A DNA stretch of 64,000 nt from Brachionus manjavacas (lineage: Eukaryota > Rotifera > Eurotatoria > Ploima > Brachionidae), in assembly GCA_019054805.1 (NCBI GenBank), contig JAHQIY010000003.1:6448001-6512000 (forward strand), given 5' to 3'. Below, piece by piece: positions 45,781 to 58,223 of the stretch. The first letter of the stretch is position 1. Every line of letters begins with the position of its first letter. Made by a program: the position numbers and the translations under genes. The notes beneath the pieces are model-generated. The model had not been told where the DNA came from. It did not search any database and saw nothing but the letters and a program-made list of their open reading frames with translations.

Positions 45781-47607
45781 TTATTATTATTATTATTTGT
45801 TGAAAAATTAAACTACGTCCCATGGACGATTTCAAATAAAAAAACATATATAAAAATTATTATAAAATAAAAAATAAAGAAAACTTAAGTTACTTGTTCA
45901 CCAAGAACTTTGTATAAAATATTTTTATAGAAAGAGGAGTTCAGTTCATCCTCAGAAATTAAACGACAAAGATTAATTATTTTCCTAACTAATTCTTCTT
46001 TATTGATATTATTCAATTTAATATCAAAATGCTCATTTAGCCTCAACAAACAGTCTTTAAAATTTAGAGCTTCCAAGTTACCAACTATCTCTGTTGTTTC
46101 TCTTAACTGGTTAATGAAAGAATTCTGCGGAAATTTATTGTTAGTATAGTAGTTCTTGAGATCGAAAACAACTTTGACTTTTTCTAGACTTTTAACTTGT
46201 TGAAAAAATAGTATTTTATACTTTAAGTAAACTAATTTTATTAACCCTTAGAGCATTTAATAGAAGAGTGTTTCTTGCAAACTTGGGTAGACCAAGATTT
46301 CTTTTAATCAGACAAGCTTGAGATTTATCATACTCGCTCAATTTTGTTTTTTTAATAAAGCACATTTCTAAGCCATAGCTCATGATAGGTTGACAGTAAA
46401 TATTAAAGATTTTAGCTAGAACTATAGGATTCAACCCATATGCCCTACATCCTATTCTCCTTAATGAATATAATAAAAGCCCTTTGAACTTTATTGAATT
46501 TTTCATCCCAGGACTTATTTAAGAAATTTTGGTTACCAATCGGAAGACCAAGATATGTTAAGCTAGAGACTCTTTCAAGAATGCTCCCATTTAAAAAGAA
46601 ATCCCTTTTTACATTCAATTTGTTTCCTTGGTGTTCTGAACAATATATTACAGATTTTTTCGCGTTAAAATTTATTTTCCATTGAGTTCCAAAAAGGCTA
46701 GATTTATCTAGAAGGAGCTTTAAATGGAATCTTGTTGGACTTAGAAGAACAATATCATCACAGTACGCAATTATAGATAAATTATGAGGACCTATTCTGC
46801 ACCAAATTTTGAATCTATCGCAAGTATCTAAAAGCTCATTTATGTAAAAATTGAATAAATAAGGTGATAAAATCCCCCTTGCTTTACTCCATCAGTGATG
46901 GTAAAAGGATTTGATTTCCTATCATTAAATTTAACGACAACTTTTGATGCTTGATAATAATTATACAATGTTCTCCAAAACATTTCAGGTATTTCTTTTT
47001 TTGATTCTTTTTTTTAGGTATTTCTTTTTTAAAACAAGCCTTTCCTCCACAGTCTGTCGAAAGCCTTCTGGGCATCTAAACTGGCCATGTAAACATTTGT
47101 TTTGTTTTCATTATAATATTGGATATTTCAATAACTAGAAAATACGCGTGTTTACACGAGTACTGGTTTTTATAGCCAAATTGATTCTTGTGAATTTTTC
47201 TTCTAATGTCTATATTTTGTAATATTATATGCTCTAGAATACTAGCAAAACTTGAGGAAACCGATATCGGTCTAAAATCTTCTGGTGCTTTAGAGTCAGT
47301 TTTACCTTTTGGAATTGGAGTGACAATGCATGTTTTTATATTTTCAGGAATGAACCCAGAATTAAAAATAATTGAATAAAAAAGGGTTAGAAGCTTTTTA
47401 AATTTAGTTCATTTCAGCTGGTATATCATCAAAACCTACTGCTTTATTTTTTTTTAATTTTTGATAGCTGAATTTATCTCAAATTCTGTTACATAATATT
47501 CGTAAGCTTTGTTCTGTATAGATCTGCTAAAAGAAGAGACTTCATTTTCAATAATTTTATGCTCATCGGTGTTTAAGGCCTTACTTGAGCAAAAAAGGTC
47601 CTTTTAT
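45781..47607 (-). mobile_element. 5'-truncated LINE (family B) between long direct repeats
   Basis: Minus-strand reverse transcriptase in pieces. From its 5' side: YVTEFEINSAIKN (47500 region), APEDFRPISVSSSFASILE (near 47250), KNQFGYKNQYSCKHAYF, NVYMASLDAQKAFDRLWRKG, GGILSPYLFNFYINELLD, SIIAYCDDIVLLS with the catalytic YxDD box, and VSSLTYLGLPIGNQNFLNK; then frames at 46506-46216 and 46076-45885. Its 3' end is an (AAT)n tail at 45781-45798. Several frameshifts, and loss of the 5' portion, make it inactive. It is not closely related to family A. Confidence 0.9.
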
Positions 47608-47854
47608 GGAAAACAAGGTTTTACCTGTTGCTCCTGTTAAACGGCTGAAAGGACAAGGCCAAGGACAAGGACAAGGACAATTTTGCTGGCATAACACTCC
47701 GCTGCCAGAATAATAAAAATAAAAGAAAAAGAAATTAGTTCTGATTATTTAATTGATTGATTTATTTTATTGAAAAATTCTTATTAAAAATAGATTAAAA
47801 ATTTTTTTTTCGTAAGTGTTGATTAAATGATTTAATGAATATTTCTGTCCAGTA
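47608..47854. repeat. Direct repeat, right copy (247 bp)
   Basis: Same as 45595-45780 but with about 60 extra bases near its start: TGTTGCTCCTGTTAAACGGC and a small GGACAA array (roughly five units). It ends CCAGTA exactly where the left copy meets the LINE tail. The shared part CCGCTGCCAGAATAATAAAA resembles a LINE 3' tail. Confidence 0.85.
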
Positions 47855-48759
47855 TGTCACAAAAAGTTAGAATCGAACTTTTTTTACTATTTGGTTGTTT
47901 TTTTGTTCATTATTTCGTTAACTCGGCTATTTCTCTTTCAGTCTTTGTCTGATTTGTCAAAAAACATGCAATTTGAGATCTTTGTTGATCAGTTAGTTTA
48001 TTTTTACCCATTTTTTCTCTATTTTATCAGATTTTTAGGCAGTCTTATTTTTAAAAGGCTATTATTTGAAAAAAATCCATAATTAACGATTTTTTTAATT
48101 GCAAAAAAACAATATTTTTATTTTTTTCAACTCGATTCTAACTTTTTGTGACATACTGTACAAACAACATTTCTTGTAAGAAAAATTTGAATGAATGAAT
48201 TTCAATGAATTTGAATTTTTTTTCTTTTCTTAATTTTTTAATTAAAATTTATTTTTAAGTTGTAAAAATATTAATATATATTATGTAATCTAAAAAAATG
48301 GATTAAGGAAATTATAAAAGCACTATATTCAAATATTAAAGTTAGTTATCGAAAATATATGCATGAAAATTTTACTTTTTTTCACACGTTTGGGTTTTAA
48401 ATATTAAGATTTTATTTTTATTTTAAAATTTATTGTGTTTCTTATAATAAAATGAATTTTTAGTTTAATTTTATTATCAAAAGTTTAACATAAAATTTAC
48501 AAATTAAAAAGTTGAGAAATTTAAACAAAAAAAATAACCGAAAAATTTTAATTTGTTCGAAATAGTTTGATTTTTTTGTTTTAAAAAAATTTACAATTTC
48601 CGAAATTATTTGAGTTAACATTCAAAATGGTTAGTTTTCGATTTTCGAAATTGTGAAAAATCGAAAATTCCCACAAAAATGTTCAAAATGCGATTTATTC
48701 AAATCGTATAACTAAAAATTTGACAAACTTTATTATAAAACATTTTACAATATAATCAT
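47855..48759. other. AT-rich spacer
   Basis: No gene seen. Includes the 3' flank of the SH3BP5-like gene. The phrase GTCACAAAAAGTTAGAATCG at 47856 recurs inverted at about 48129 (CGATTCTAACTTTTTGTGAC), so 47852-48155 is a probable Tc1-type MITE of about 300 bp with CAGTATGTCAC / GTGACATACTG ends. Confidence 0.55.
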
Positions 48760-51733
48760 CTAATTAAGCGTTTCGACATAGTCGTTTGGATTTTCGGAAC
48801 CTACTCCTGACTCACGTGAAGGTGATTTTTTTAGACCTCTTTTTTCAGCACTCCGCTTTTCATGAATCTAAAACAAATTTAAAATAAAAAAACAAAAAAT
48901 TTTTTTTTTTACTTGTTCAGATATGTTAGATAAATTTTTCATTGCTTCTTTATAGGTTACCTTAGCATGGGTCAAAGCTCGTTCTAACTCGTCTATCCGT
49001 GCTTTCTGTGCTTCCGTTTGGACATTCCATCGGTTTTTTTCCTCGTAATATGGCTGTGACTTTATAATGTATTTTTTTAAGTCTTTTTCAGAAATTAAGC
49101 AGCGTTCTTCGGATGACTGAAATTCTGCGGCTTTTTGTCGATGATTTTCTTCAGCTTGATCGACCATTTTTTTGCTCATATTAATTTTTGTAATAGTTGT
49201 ACTCATATGTTCTTGCCATACATCAGGTATTTCGCCTGATAAATTATTTTCGGCAACTGATAAGGTTTCTTTGGCAGTTTTGTACAAACTATAGGCTTTT
49301 TGATACTCTTGAACTGCTTTTTGAGTTTCAGATCGAAGCTAAAAAATAAATTCAAATTAAAAAAAGTATGATTTTAAAGATTGGGAACAAAAATTATATA
49401 ACATATATCGTACAGATATAAAAGCCAGTATAAAAGTATCTAATTCTTGAATCTTTTCATTAAATTAACAAAATTTTCTAAATATTTCTCTTTTGATAAT
49501 TTAAAATTAAATTTTTTAAAATAATAAAATTTTTTTCAAATTATTATTTGTATTTTAGGTAAAAAAGGTGCAACAAAGTATGCTGTACTATGTTGCAGTA
49601 TTTTTTAAAATATGTTTTATTTCATTTAATTTTAATTTATCGAAAAAGGAAAAATTTTTGTTCAATTTGTTTTTGAAGTACACAATGTTTTAAAAATTAC
49701 GAAAAAAAAAAATTTATCATGTGACTTGTGACTAGTCTATTTTTTTCTTTAATTGATTTTTATTTTTTACATAAATCTCTTAGTTTTAAAAATATAAATT
49801 ATTTAATTTGGATTATTCCAAATTTTCATCTTGGTGTATATTTTATTTGGATCTAGACTATTAGTCCAAAACTTACCTTAAATTTTATATCATTAGAAAT
49901 TAAAATATCTAGGCAGTTTTCTTATTTAAAAAAAAAAGAATGCTTTTAAATATTTTATTAAATTTTATTAAAAAATTTTTAATTAAAAACAATTGCTTAG
50001 TAAACTTAGATAACCATTAAGATTTTAAAAGGCATTATAAAATTTCATACAAACCTTCCCAAAATTACAAAAAAAAATTCTTTTTCAATAATTTAAATTC
50101 ACAAAATTTAGATTATAAAAAATTTGATGATAAAATTAAATTCAAAAAAGATTAATTTTTATTAACACGAAAGCATTAATGATAAAACAAAATATCAATA
50201 TTTTGAAATTTATTTATTTCTTGTCTCTCTGATCTAATCAGTTTTTTTTTTTGTATTTAATTTATTTTATTTAAATGTTAAAATTCTGTCATCATTATAA
50301 TTGTAAAAAAAATATTTTTCATTTCTTAGTTAACATCCAATTTGAATAAAAAAAATCCATTTATTTATTTGAATTTTTTTTTAAATTGGACTGTAAAATG
50401 AAACATTATTTGTTTCACCTTTAAAAAGTACAGAAAAATCTGTAGTTAATAAACCATAATTTTAGAATTGTTTTGGAATTTTTGTATGAAAATTCACAAT
50501 GCCATTATAGAATAGAATTTTTTGATCGGAAACTTTTGAATACTTTATTTTAAATTTTTTTCTTTACAAAAGTGAGTAACTTTTAAAACAGTGGGCTTGG
50601 TCCGATTCGAGTTAATTTAACTAATTTTAACAAAAATATAACAATTTTCACGCTCTGTTCAAAAATGCATTAGCTTTTCGTGTATCTGGAAAGTTATGGG
50701 ATAATTTTGGGTGTTTTAAATTGTTTATAATTCAGATTAAAGAGCTCTTCTGAAGGGTTTTAATGTAATTATTTATCTAATCAAATTTAAGACTTCAAAA
50801 ATCGAAGAGACTCCACAAATTTATTAATATAATTTTAAAATATAATTTCGTTTAGGATTTTATTTCTAATTCAAATTCATTTAAAATTGTAAATGCTTTT
50901 TCACAGAAACTTTTTTTCAACTTAAAAATTTTTGGGGCTTTTCAATTTTGAGACCAATTGGTTGTATCTTTATCTTTTAGTAAGTTTTGTGAATAAACTA
51001 AATTTATTACTAAAAATAAATTATTTAGCCAGAAAATTTAACATTAACCCAAATTTTTTCATCAATGGAAAATTTTTTCATCAATGGAAATGAAAATTTT
51101 CTCAGCTAAAGTGGTACTATTCAAAATGAGCATGGTCAAAATTAACTTTAATTAATTAAAAGCAAAAATTATTTTGAAGGTAAATTTTACGCTTAAAAAT
51201 AATTATTAAGATGGAGTTTTTTGACCATAAAATTCACATTTTTTACTCTACAAATAAAAAAAGTTAAAAATCATTCTAGGATGTTTTCTTTTTTTTGTCA
51301 GCTTTTTAAATTTTTAAAATCAGTTTTAACAAGTTAAAAAAAAAATTAAAAAAGGAAAAAATTTAAATACTTTTTCTGTTATTTTAAGAGCTTCATAGTA
51401 AGGTTTAGATTTGACTATACATGATCCGAATTTTTTTTGAAGAAATTCTAATCGTTGGAGTTGTCGATTTCTGGTCGTATTAAACAAATTTTTGGCATCC
51501 TGAGAAAAAAAATTTTTTTTTTTTAATTTAAAATTTTCTGTTAGATTACTTCAAGTTCATTTTCCATTTTGTTTATATCCGAGCTAGCTTGATTTAGTCG
51601 CTCAAGTTCTTGCTAAAAAAAATTATCTTACTAATATAATTCAAACTAGATAGTGTTTAATTACCTGGATTCGAGGATCAAGCGCTTCCGAATCATCATC
51701 AAAATGTGTATTTAGTTCTTCTATTAGTGACAT
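48760..51733 (-). CDS. SH3BP5: SH3BP5-like protein, Rab11 guanine nucleotide exchange factor family
   Basis: Family members are elongated coiled-coil exchange factors for Rab11. Five exons: 51733-51665, 51612-51550, 51499-51371, 49338-48913, 48867-48760; all phase 0; 264 residues. Introns are 52, 50, 2032 and 45 bp. The start MSLIEELNTHFDDD gives an acidic lead, then DPRIQQELERLNQASSDINK, the family opening. KSKPYYEALK and later KSQPYYEEKNRW are the two conserved SKPY-type blocks, and YKEAMKNLSNISEQIHEKR closes the coiled coil. The predicted protein is almost all alpha-helical. It stops 35 residues after that block (ending DYVETLN), whereas human SH3BP5 continues for about 170 disordered residues. 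SH3BP5 versus SH3BP5L cannot be separated. Confidence 0.93.
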
Positions 51734-53973
51734 ACTCTGAACATTACGCAAATTTAGAACAAATGTAAAAAAAACACAATTGCAGAATCAAAATTTCTCA
51801 AAACTCGGTCTTTATCTTAAATTTTTGTTAATTCTGATCAGACTCGAACAGCTGTAATGGTTTATTTAAAATAAAATAAGGCTTTGGGGTTAGCTTGAAA
51901 CAAAAGGTTTCATTTCAGTAGATTTGAGCAAGCCAACTATCTATATTTTAATAGCGACTGGGTTAATTATGGACTAATTATCAAAACTCTCAACTTAAAA
52001 ATAAAATGCAAATACAAAATTTTGTTTAGCATTTTTTCTTTATTTTATCCAATATCTTTAGATACATAAATTTTATTAAAATAATTTATTCGAATTATGA
52101 ATCAGCTTTTGAATGAAAATTGATGTAGACAGTAAATGAGGCCTTTTTGAAATTCGCCTATTTCATAATAGACTGATGCTTTTCTGAAATTTTTTTTGAA
52201 AATTGCGCAATTAAAAACTTTGACAAAAAAATTGAAAATTTTTATTTTTAATCAATTTTATAGCTTTTTTTTTTTTGAGAGAAATTGAAAATAAAATTTA
52301 TTTTCTCTGTCTTACTTATGATTAATACCGTAATATTTGATTCTAAAAGAAAGATTAAATAATACTTTTTGCTAATGTTAATTTCCATTAAATTACATAA
52401 ACTAAATTTATTTTTGGGATTGTTTTAAACGAAAATCTTTGCTCTTTAAATAATTTAACAGATAAATAAACAAAATACTTGAAATTTTTTGAAATAATTT
52501 TTTTTTGAAAAATGGTTGCTGAACTTGTCTAAGGATTAATAATTAAATTAAAAGAAAAATATTAGATTAATGCCACTTCATTTAGCCATTTTTTAAAAAT
52601 TTATTTGTTCCACCCTAAATCCTTTTTGTTGATTGCGTTTATTTTAACGTCAAGTGAAATTTAATTAAAGCTCTAAGGAAAAGAAAATGTTTTCTTCTTT
52701 TAACTTTTAGTAATTGACGTGGTATATTCAGTCGAAATAACCTAAATGATAAAAATTTAATTAATTCAAGTCGACAACCATGAGCAATGATTATTGCAAT
52801 GATCAAATAATTTTAAATTTTCGGACTTGGTAACAACGTCTTAAGTAAGCCGTATTCAAAAGAAAAGAAAATACTAATATTTGCATTATTTCAAATAATT
52901 GAGTTCTAAATTTTTTTGCTTTCAAATTAATTTTGCCTAAAAACCACTTGAAAATTCGCTTGTTTTTCTTGAAATAAATATGGTTATTAAGCTTTTCTTT
53001 TTTCACACACTTAATAATTCAATGATCACGATATCAGATCGTATGATTTCTATATAATTTTTTTGAGCATAAATTATAAAATAAAACAAAATTTTGTTCA
53101 ACAACAAAAAAATTTAATTTTAAATTTTTTTAATTTCTTTTGACTTAATTCACACCCAGGTTATATAAAAAAATCTAGCCCTATCGAAAACTACGTGTTA
53201 AGGTAAAATTACTAATTTTTTCAATTCCTAATTTGATTTGAATCATGCTCTTAAAAACACATCTGAGACTTAGACTTAAATTAAATGATTTGTATAAAAT
53301 GTTATCTAAAATAATGTCAAAAGAAAATAAAAATAAAAATAAAAACATGGACCACGATCCAGGTCAAATTAGATAATTATTTGAGTTTTTCTATTTTTAA
53401 ATAAAATTTTCCATTAAAAAATTAAAAGAATTGCACAAATAGATTAAATATTTTATTTCATCCAAACGAGCTTTAGGCTGACCCATCTTTTTAATTTTTA
53501 AAAGCTTTTATCTAAACAAATATTTAAATATTTATTTTGATTTAAAATAGTGAACTTTAATAATAAGATTTTCTTGATTAAAAAAATTATTAAATAAGAT
53601 ATAGTAGGATCATGATCATGTATTTAAGATCATGATCTAAAATAATTAATAAATAAATTAAAACTTATGTATGTTTGATAAATTTTGAATTTAAAATCTT
53701 TTAATTATTTAAAAAAACGTAAAAAAGTGAAAAACTGTTGGATAAACTAAATTCCAAATTTTAAATTAATGTCAACTAATTTTTCAATATGGCTTTATTC
53801 GGAAGAATTATTAAAAATTCCCAAAAAAAATTCGAAAGCGAAAATAAATATTTCTTAAAAAACACAAAAATTCTAATTTTGATTTTTATTTAGCTATGTA
53901 AAAATATTTTTTGACATAGTTTTTCTATTTCGTTTCTTTAGAAAACTTATATTTTGAAGTAAAAATGTATGTG
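51734..53973. other. AT-rich spacer
   Basis: About 2.2 kb with no recognised gene, RNA or repeat. Short open frames are the chance product of AT-rich sequence. Confidence 0.4.
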
Positions 53974-54046
53974 TAAGATTAAATTATCACTTATTAGTAA
54001 GGGTTCAAGTTTAAATTACCGGTTTTTGACCGTCTTTTATTGCAGA
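53974..54046. repeat. 73-bp direct repeat, left copy
   Basis: Starts TAAGATTAAATTATCACTTA and ends GACCGTCTTTTATTGCAGA. It is identical to 54738-54810 except for one C/T difference near the end. The pyrimidine tract plus CAG makes a good splice acceptor, directly joined to the open frame that follows. Confidence 0.9.
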
Positions 54047-54513
54047 ATCCAATAAAAAGAAAAGAACCAGGAAGAACTGGATCTATGAGAGAACATTCGA
54101 CGATCAAGAAGCATCCAAAGACTGGTTAGATAATGAAAAGATTTGGTCTTCTCTGAAAAGTAGTGAAACTGAGGAAAATATGAAACTTGTCAAAATACCA
54201 ATTGAAGATAAGCAAGTAGTTATTGGACAAAAACCTAGAAGAGGTAGACCGTGTTAGTCTAAAAAGGCGCTTGAGTACCAATCAGAAGCAGATAAAGAAG
54301 AGAGAGTTGTCAGCTCAATCAAGTTCTAAAGCGAAAGATAACAGAAGTAGAGGAAGAAACTCCACAAGAAACAGTTATACCAACAAAAAAGAACAAAAAA
54401 ACAATTGATAAGGAAGCTGAAAAAGTAGTGCAAGCATCAACCAGCAGTGATATAAGTAAGAAAGTAGAAGCTCCACTAAAGAGAGGTAGAGGTAGACCAA
54501 GAAAAAACTTATA
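54046..54513 (+). pseudogene. Broken AT-hook / MULE-like protein gene
   Basis: Right after the acceptor-like CAG, one frame reads ESNKKKRTRKNWIYERTFDD then KDWLDNEKIW, which resembles the start of the zinc-finger region of rotifer and insect Mutator-like (MULE) transposases, and continues to QKPRRGRP, an AT hook, and a stop at 54255. A second frame (about 54330-54513) gives EEETPQETVIPTKKNKK and ends PLKRGRGRPRKNL, another AT hook. The transposase core is missing and stops break the frame. I infer an internally deleted element or a dying domesticated gene. The family link is from memory of motif style and is uncertain. Confidence 0.45.
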
Positions 54514-54737
54514 AGTTATTATTTTATTTGAAATTATTTGAAATTTTTTATAATTCTTTTTTTTTTAAATCAATTTAATAAATAAAAATAAGAGATACTT
54601 TAAGTAAAATTAGTTGCTGTTTTATTTAATTTAGGAGACAGATTAATAAATATAAGTTAAGGGAATTTAGTAAAATAAGAGATAGAAAAATATTAGTGAT
54701 CGATTAAGTAATTTTAGAGATCGATTAAATACCTCCC

Positions 54738-54810
54738 TAAGATTAAATTATCACTTATTAGTAAGGGTTCAAGTTTAAATTACCGGTTTTTGACCGTCTT
54801 TTATTGTAGA
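54738..54810. repeat. 73-bp direct repeat, right copy
   Basis: Second copy of 53974-54046, ending TATTGTAGA in place of TATTGCAGA. The two copies are 764 bp apart, start to start. Confidence 0.9.
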
Positions 54811-56447
54811 TTCTTTGTATTTTTAAGCCGCGTTTAAAAATGAAAATATCCATTATAAGAGGGTTGATTTTAACACAGGGTCCTACTTTTGCGTGCACTA
54901 CTGAGGAATCAAAAGTTATACTTCTCACGGTCTGGAAATGGTTTATGAAATATTTCTTTGATTTTAATACTTTTTAAACTGTTTTGAATTAGATGATAAT
55001 TCTTGGAAAAATTTTTGAATTTTAATTTTGTTTTGTAAATATAAAAATAATAATAATAATAATAAAAAAAATCCAAATCATCATCCAAAAAACCCGATAT
55101 TTTTTAGCAACTATAATAAAATTAAGAAAATAAATAAATTATAAAATGTCATTGAATAAACATATTCTGAATAAATATTTCGACTCGTCATTAATTTGTG
55201 TTAAACACATTGATAAAATTTTTGAATAAATAAAAACCACTAGTAATTTTGAGGATCAATTTTTTCCATGATTTTAATGATCGTGATAAAAAGTATTTTT
55301 TTTTTTAAATAAAATATTTTCAAATCTAAAACGAAATCTTAATTTAAGGATTCAAAGAACCTTTATTATAAGGCGTTTAAAAGTTTGTTTTTAGAAACTC
55401 GGGGTTCTTTTAATAAACAAATTAAAAATGTCAGTATTATTATCAATTAATTTTTAAATATGACTGTTGGCATGATTTTTTCCCATGGAAATTTATTATG
55501 ATACCTTAAAATCTAAAAATTTTTTGATTAAAAAAATTTCGCACCTACACATAAATAAATAAAATTAATTTTCATAAAAAGACTTAATTTATAAGCACTT
55601 TGAGTTAAAAAGTTTTTAATAATTAAAAATTATCGAAAATTTAATCAATAGAAAAGTGAATTTTTATAACAGTATTTTGCGCCGTAAATTTTAAATCAAG
55701 ATCTTCAAAATTAAAGAAAAGATTTAAGATTTTTATTTCTATTAAAATAGAGAAGTAAGTGGTAAATCGATAATTAAGAAAAAAATGTCAATTTTAAAAG
55801 AGTATTTCAAATTAAGTTAAAAAATATCCTAAATTAAGATTCTTATTTTAAAAATCCTAAATTAAAATTCCTATAATGTCTCACTAAAAAGCAAAATTAA
55901 TTAATTGTTTAAATTATTAATTAAAAAATTTAAAACAAAAGCTAATTGAAACGGTATCTGAATTTTTCTAAAAACTGCTTTCAACAACTTCTTGGGATTC
56001 CAATGCAAGTTTCAAAATAAATTTTCCCACAATGAATGAAAAAATTAATTAAAGGAAAAATAAATTGTATTGTAAAAATGTTGAAAATTTTTAAATTTTA
56101 TCGTTTTTTTTTAATTGCAATAACTTAAATAAAAAGATTAAAATTGCAAATTTATTAATCTAATTTGAAAATAAAAATATCAAATAATATTAATTAATTA
56201 ATTAAAAAAGGATTTTTGATAAGAAATATAGTAAGACCAAATTTAAACTAAATCTATCTCAAACTATAAATATCAATATTTTGTTATTAAATTGAAGCTT
56301 AAAAAATGGATTAAGAGTTCAGTTATTAGACAGATCAACTTAATAAAATTAAATAAGAAAAAAACGACCAAATTAATTTGACACAACATTTAATATTTAA
56401 ATTAATTTATTTATTTTTCTTAAATTAAATCTTGTTGTGTATAAAAT
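54811..56447. other. AT-rich spacer with a short (AAT)n microsatellite
   Basis: (AAT)n at about 55047-55064. No gene recognised. The part near 56440 holds the 3' flank of the mS25 gene. Confidence 0.4.
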
Positions 56448-57014
56448 TTATTTAGAATTCCAATATTCGGCTAAAGCTTGTTCATCAGATTTGGTTTTTC
56501 TTATTTCTTCTAACTCATCTTGTTTGCTTAATAAGTACTTGCCTCTCATGAACTCTGGAAGTGGTTTGTATCGAGGACATGCTACTTGGCCTTCGACCAA
56601 GCATATGCAGTACCTCGAGCATCCTTCACCAAAATTAGCCTGATTTGTTTGTGCTTCTCGCTCAATTTCTTCAGCAGTTTTTCCCACCAATTTCTCACAG
56701 TATTCCAATATCTCATGCTCTTTTTTCTTATAACAATTTACATAAATACTATTTATCTTATCATCTTCTAGTGTATGAAATGTAATAAATGGTGTTTTGA
56801 CTATATTTTTCAATTGAACACATTGGACATGAGGATTTTTGTATTGAATTTGAGCCAGGTGCCAGAAAACAAAACGTCGTAGGCCATCGCTTTCAGATTC
56901 AGTCTCATGATAATTTATTGTACAAACTTTAACTTTTTCTCTAAATACAAGAGTTCCGCCTTTTAGGTAATCAATGGTTCGGCGCCATGATGCTGGACCT
57001 TTTTTAAACGGCAT
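56448..57014 (-). CDS. MRPS25: Mitochondrial small ribosomal subunit protein mS25
   Basis: Structural protein of the mitochondrial 28S subunit. Intact single-exon frame of 188 residues (human about 173). Family landmarks in order: MPFKKGPASWRRTIDYLKGG, VFREKVKVCTINYH, RRFVFWHLAQIQYKNPHVQ, TPFITFHTLEDD, ANFGEGCSRYCICLVEGQV and LPEFMRGKYLLSK. The cysteines of the CxxxCxC-type block, which in vertebrate mS25 take part in metal binding, are partly shifted (GCSRYCIC). The upstream sequence reads AAAATTAG|AATCCGAAAATG, so a 5' splice or trans-splice acceptor may lie 10 bases before the start. Neighbours are spacers on both sides. Confidence 0.95.
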   Translation of the reverse strand: MPFKKGPASWRRTIDYLKGGTLVFREKVKVCTINYHETESESDGLRRFVFWHLAQIQYKNPHVQCVQLKNIVKTPFITFHTLEDDKINSIYVNCYKKKEHEILEYCEKLVGKTAEEIEREAQTNQANFGEGCSRYCICLVEGQVACPRYKPLPEFMRGKYLLSKQDELEEIRKTKSDEQALAEYWNSK

Positions 57015-58189
57015 TTTCGGATTCTAATTTTAGTGAAATTTTACCATAAATTTGAATTCAAAGATTGTTTTCATTTAATATATGCACAACTTTTAAGAGA
57101 ATATATTGGAATTGTTTGAAATTGAGGTAATTTGTTAATTTTGTTTTATTTGAAATTTTCAAATAAAAAGATATTAAGACTCTAGCTTAAATGATAGCTT
57201 TTTAAGATAATTTTCAATTTAAAATTTTTTATCTAGGTGAATGTTAAAAGATTATGATTGACGTTCCTGATCGTTCATGATCGCATTTATAATTTTTCCA
57301 AAATATTAATTTTCTTTCGCAAATTTTCATGATTTTTAAGTCAAAAATTAAATATTTTAATAAACATGTGGTTTTATTTTTTGTGTTTGAATTACAAAAT
57401 GTATCCAATGTTGAAATAACATTGAAAAAGTGCGATGTTTCAAATATTTTTTTCAGTTTCAAAAAAAAAATAATTTTAAGTTAATATTGCAAACATGAAA
57501 AAAATTTGTTTTTTTTCCTAAATTTTGACTTTGGGTTTGTGATATGATGATCCTTAAAGATAATAATTGTAGTTTAAAAAACTAGCTTCGCTCTATTCTT
57601 AAAATTTCATTAATTAAGAATTTGTTAAAATGCACCAAACGAAATTAAATTATCACTAAAGTCAAAATTTTATTAGAGGAAAACATAGTTTTTTGGGTCT
57701 AGTCGCTTAGGTAAACTATGGTTGTTACTTGAACAATTCTTGTTCTCATGTTTAATGAACTATTAATTGACCTTAATATCATCTAAAAATTTTTCAATTA
57801 TTTTGAAATTTTTTCATCTATTTAGAAAAAAAGCTAATGTAGTGATAAAAATAATTACATAGAACATTTAAAATTGGGCGAAGTAAGTTAATTTTGGGAA
57901 ATAGATGAATCTTTGTTGCCCAAATTCAAACTCTTAAAGGGTGAACAATTTATTTTAATTTTCTTTAATTTTTATTATTTATGCTGAAAGGCAAAGATTT
58001 AAGAAGAGAGCGCATTTGGGTATTTGGGATTGTTGAAAGGTTAATTCCAAGTCAACCAGATCAGAGCAAATGCTAAGCTATTTTTAAAGCTCCTTCAAAT
58101 AAGCAAAAAAAAAAATTATTAACTAATTTTTATATCAATTTCGAGAATTAAGAATTCTATTAAATAGCTTTATTCAATTTTTTCACTTA

Positions 58190-58192
<3 letters not shown>
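57015..58192. other. AT-rich spacer
   Basis: Contains the mS25 promoter side. No other gene or repeat recognised. Confidence 0.4.

Positions 58193-58223
<31 letters not shown>

Noticed and set aside
47891-48082. Hydrophobic plus-strand frame suggesting a membrane protein
   Set aside because: It lies inside the probable MITE at 47852-48160 and is T-rich by composition.
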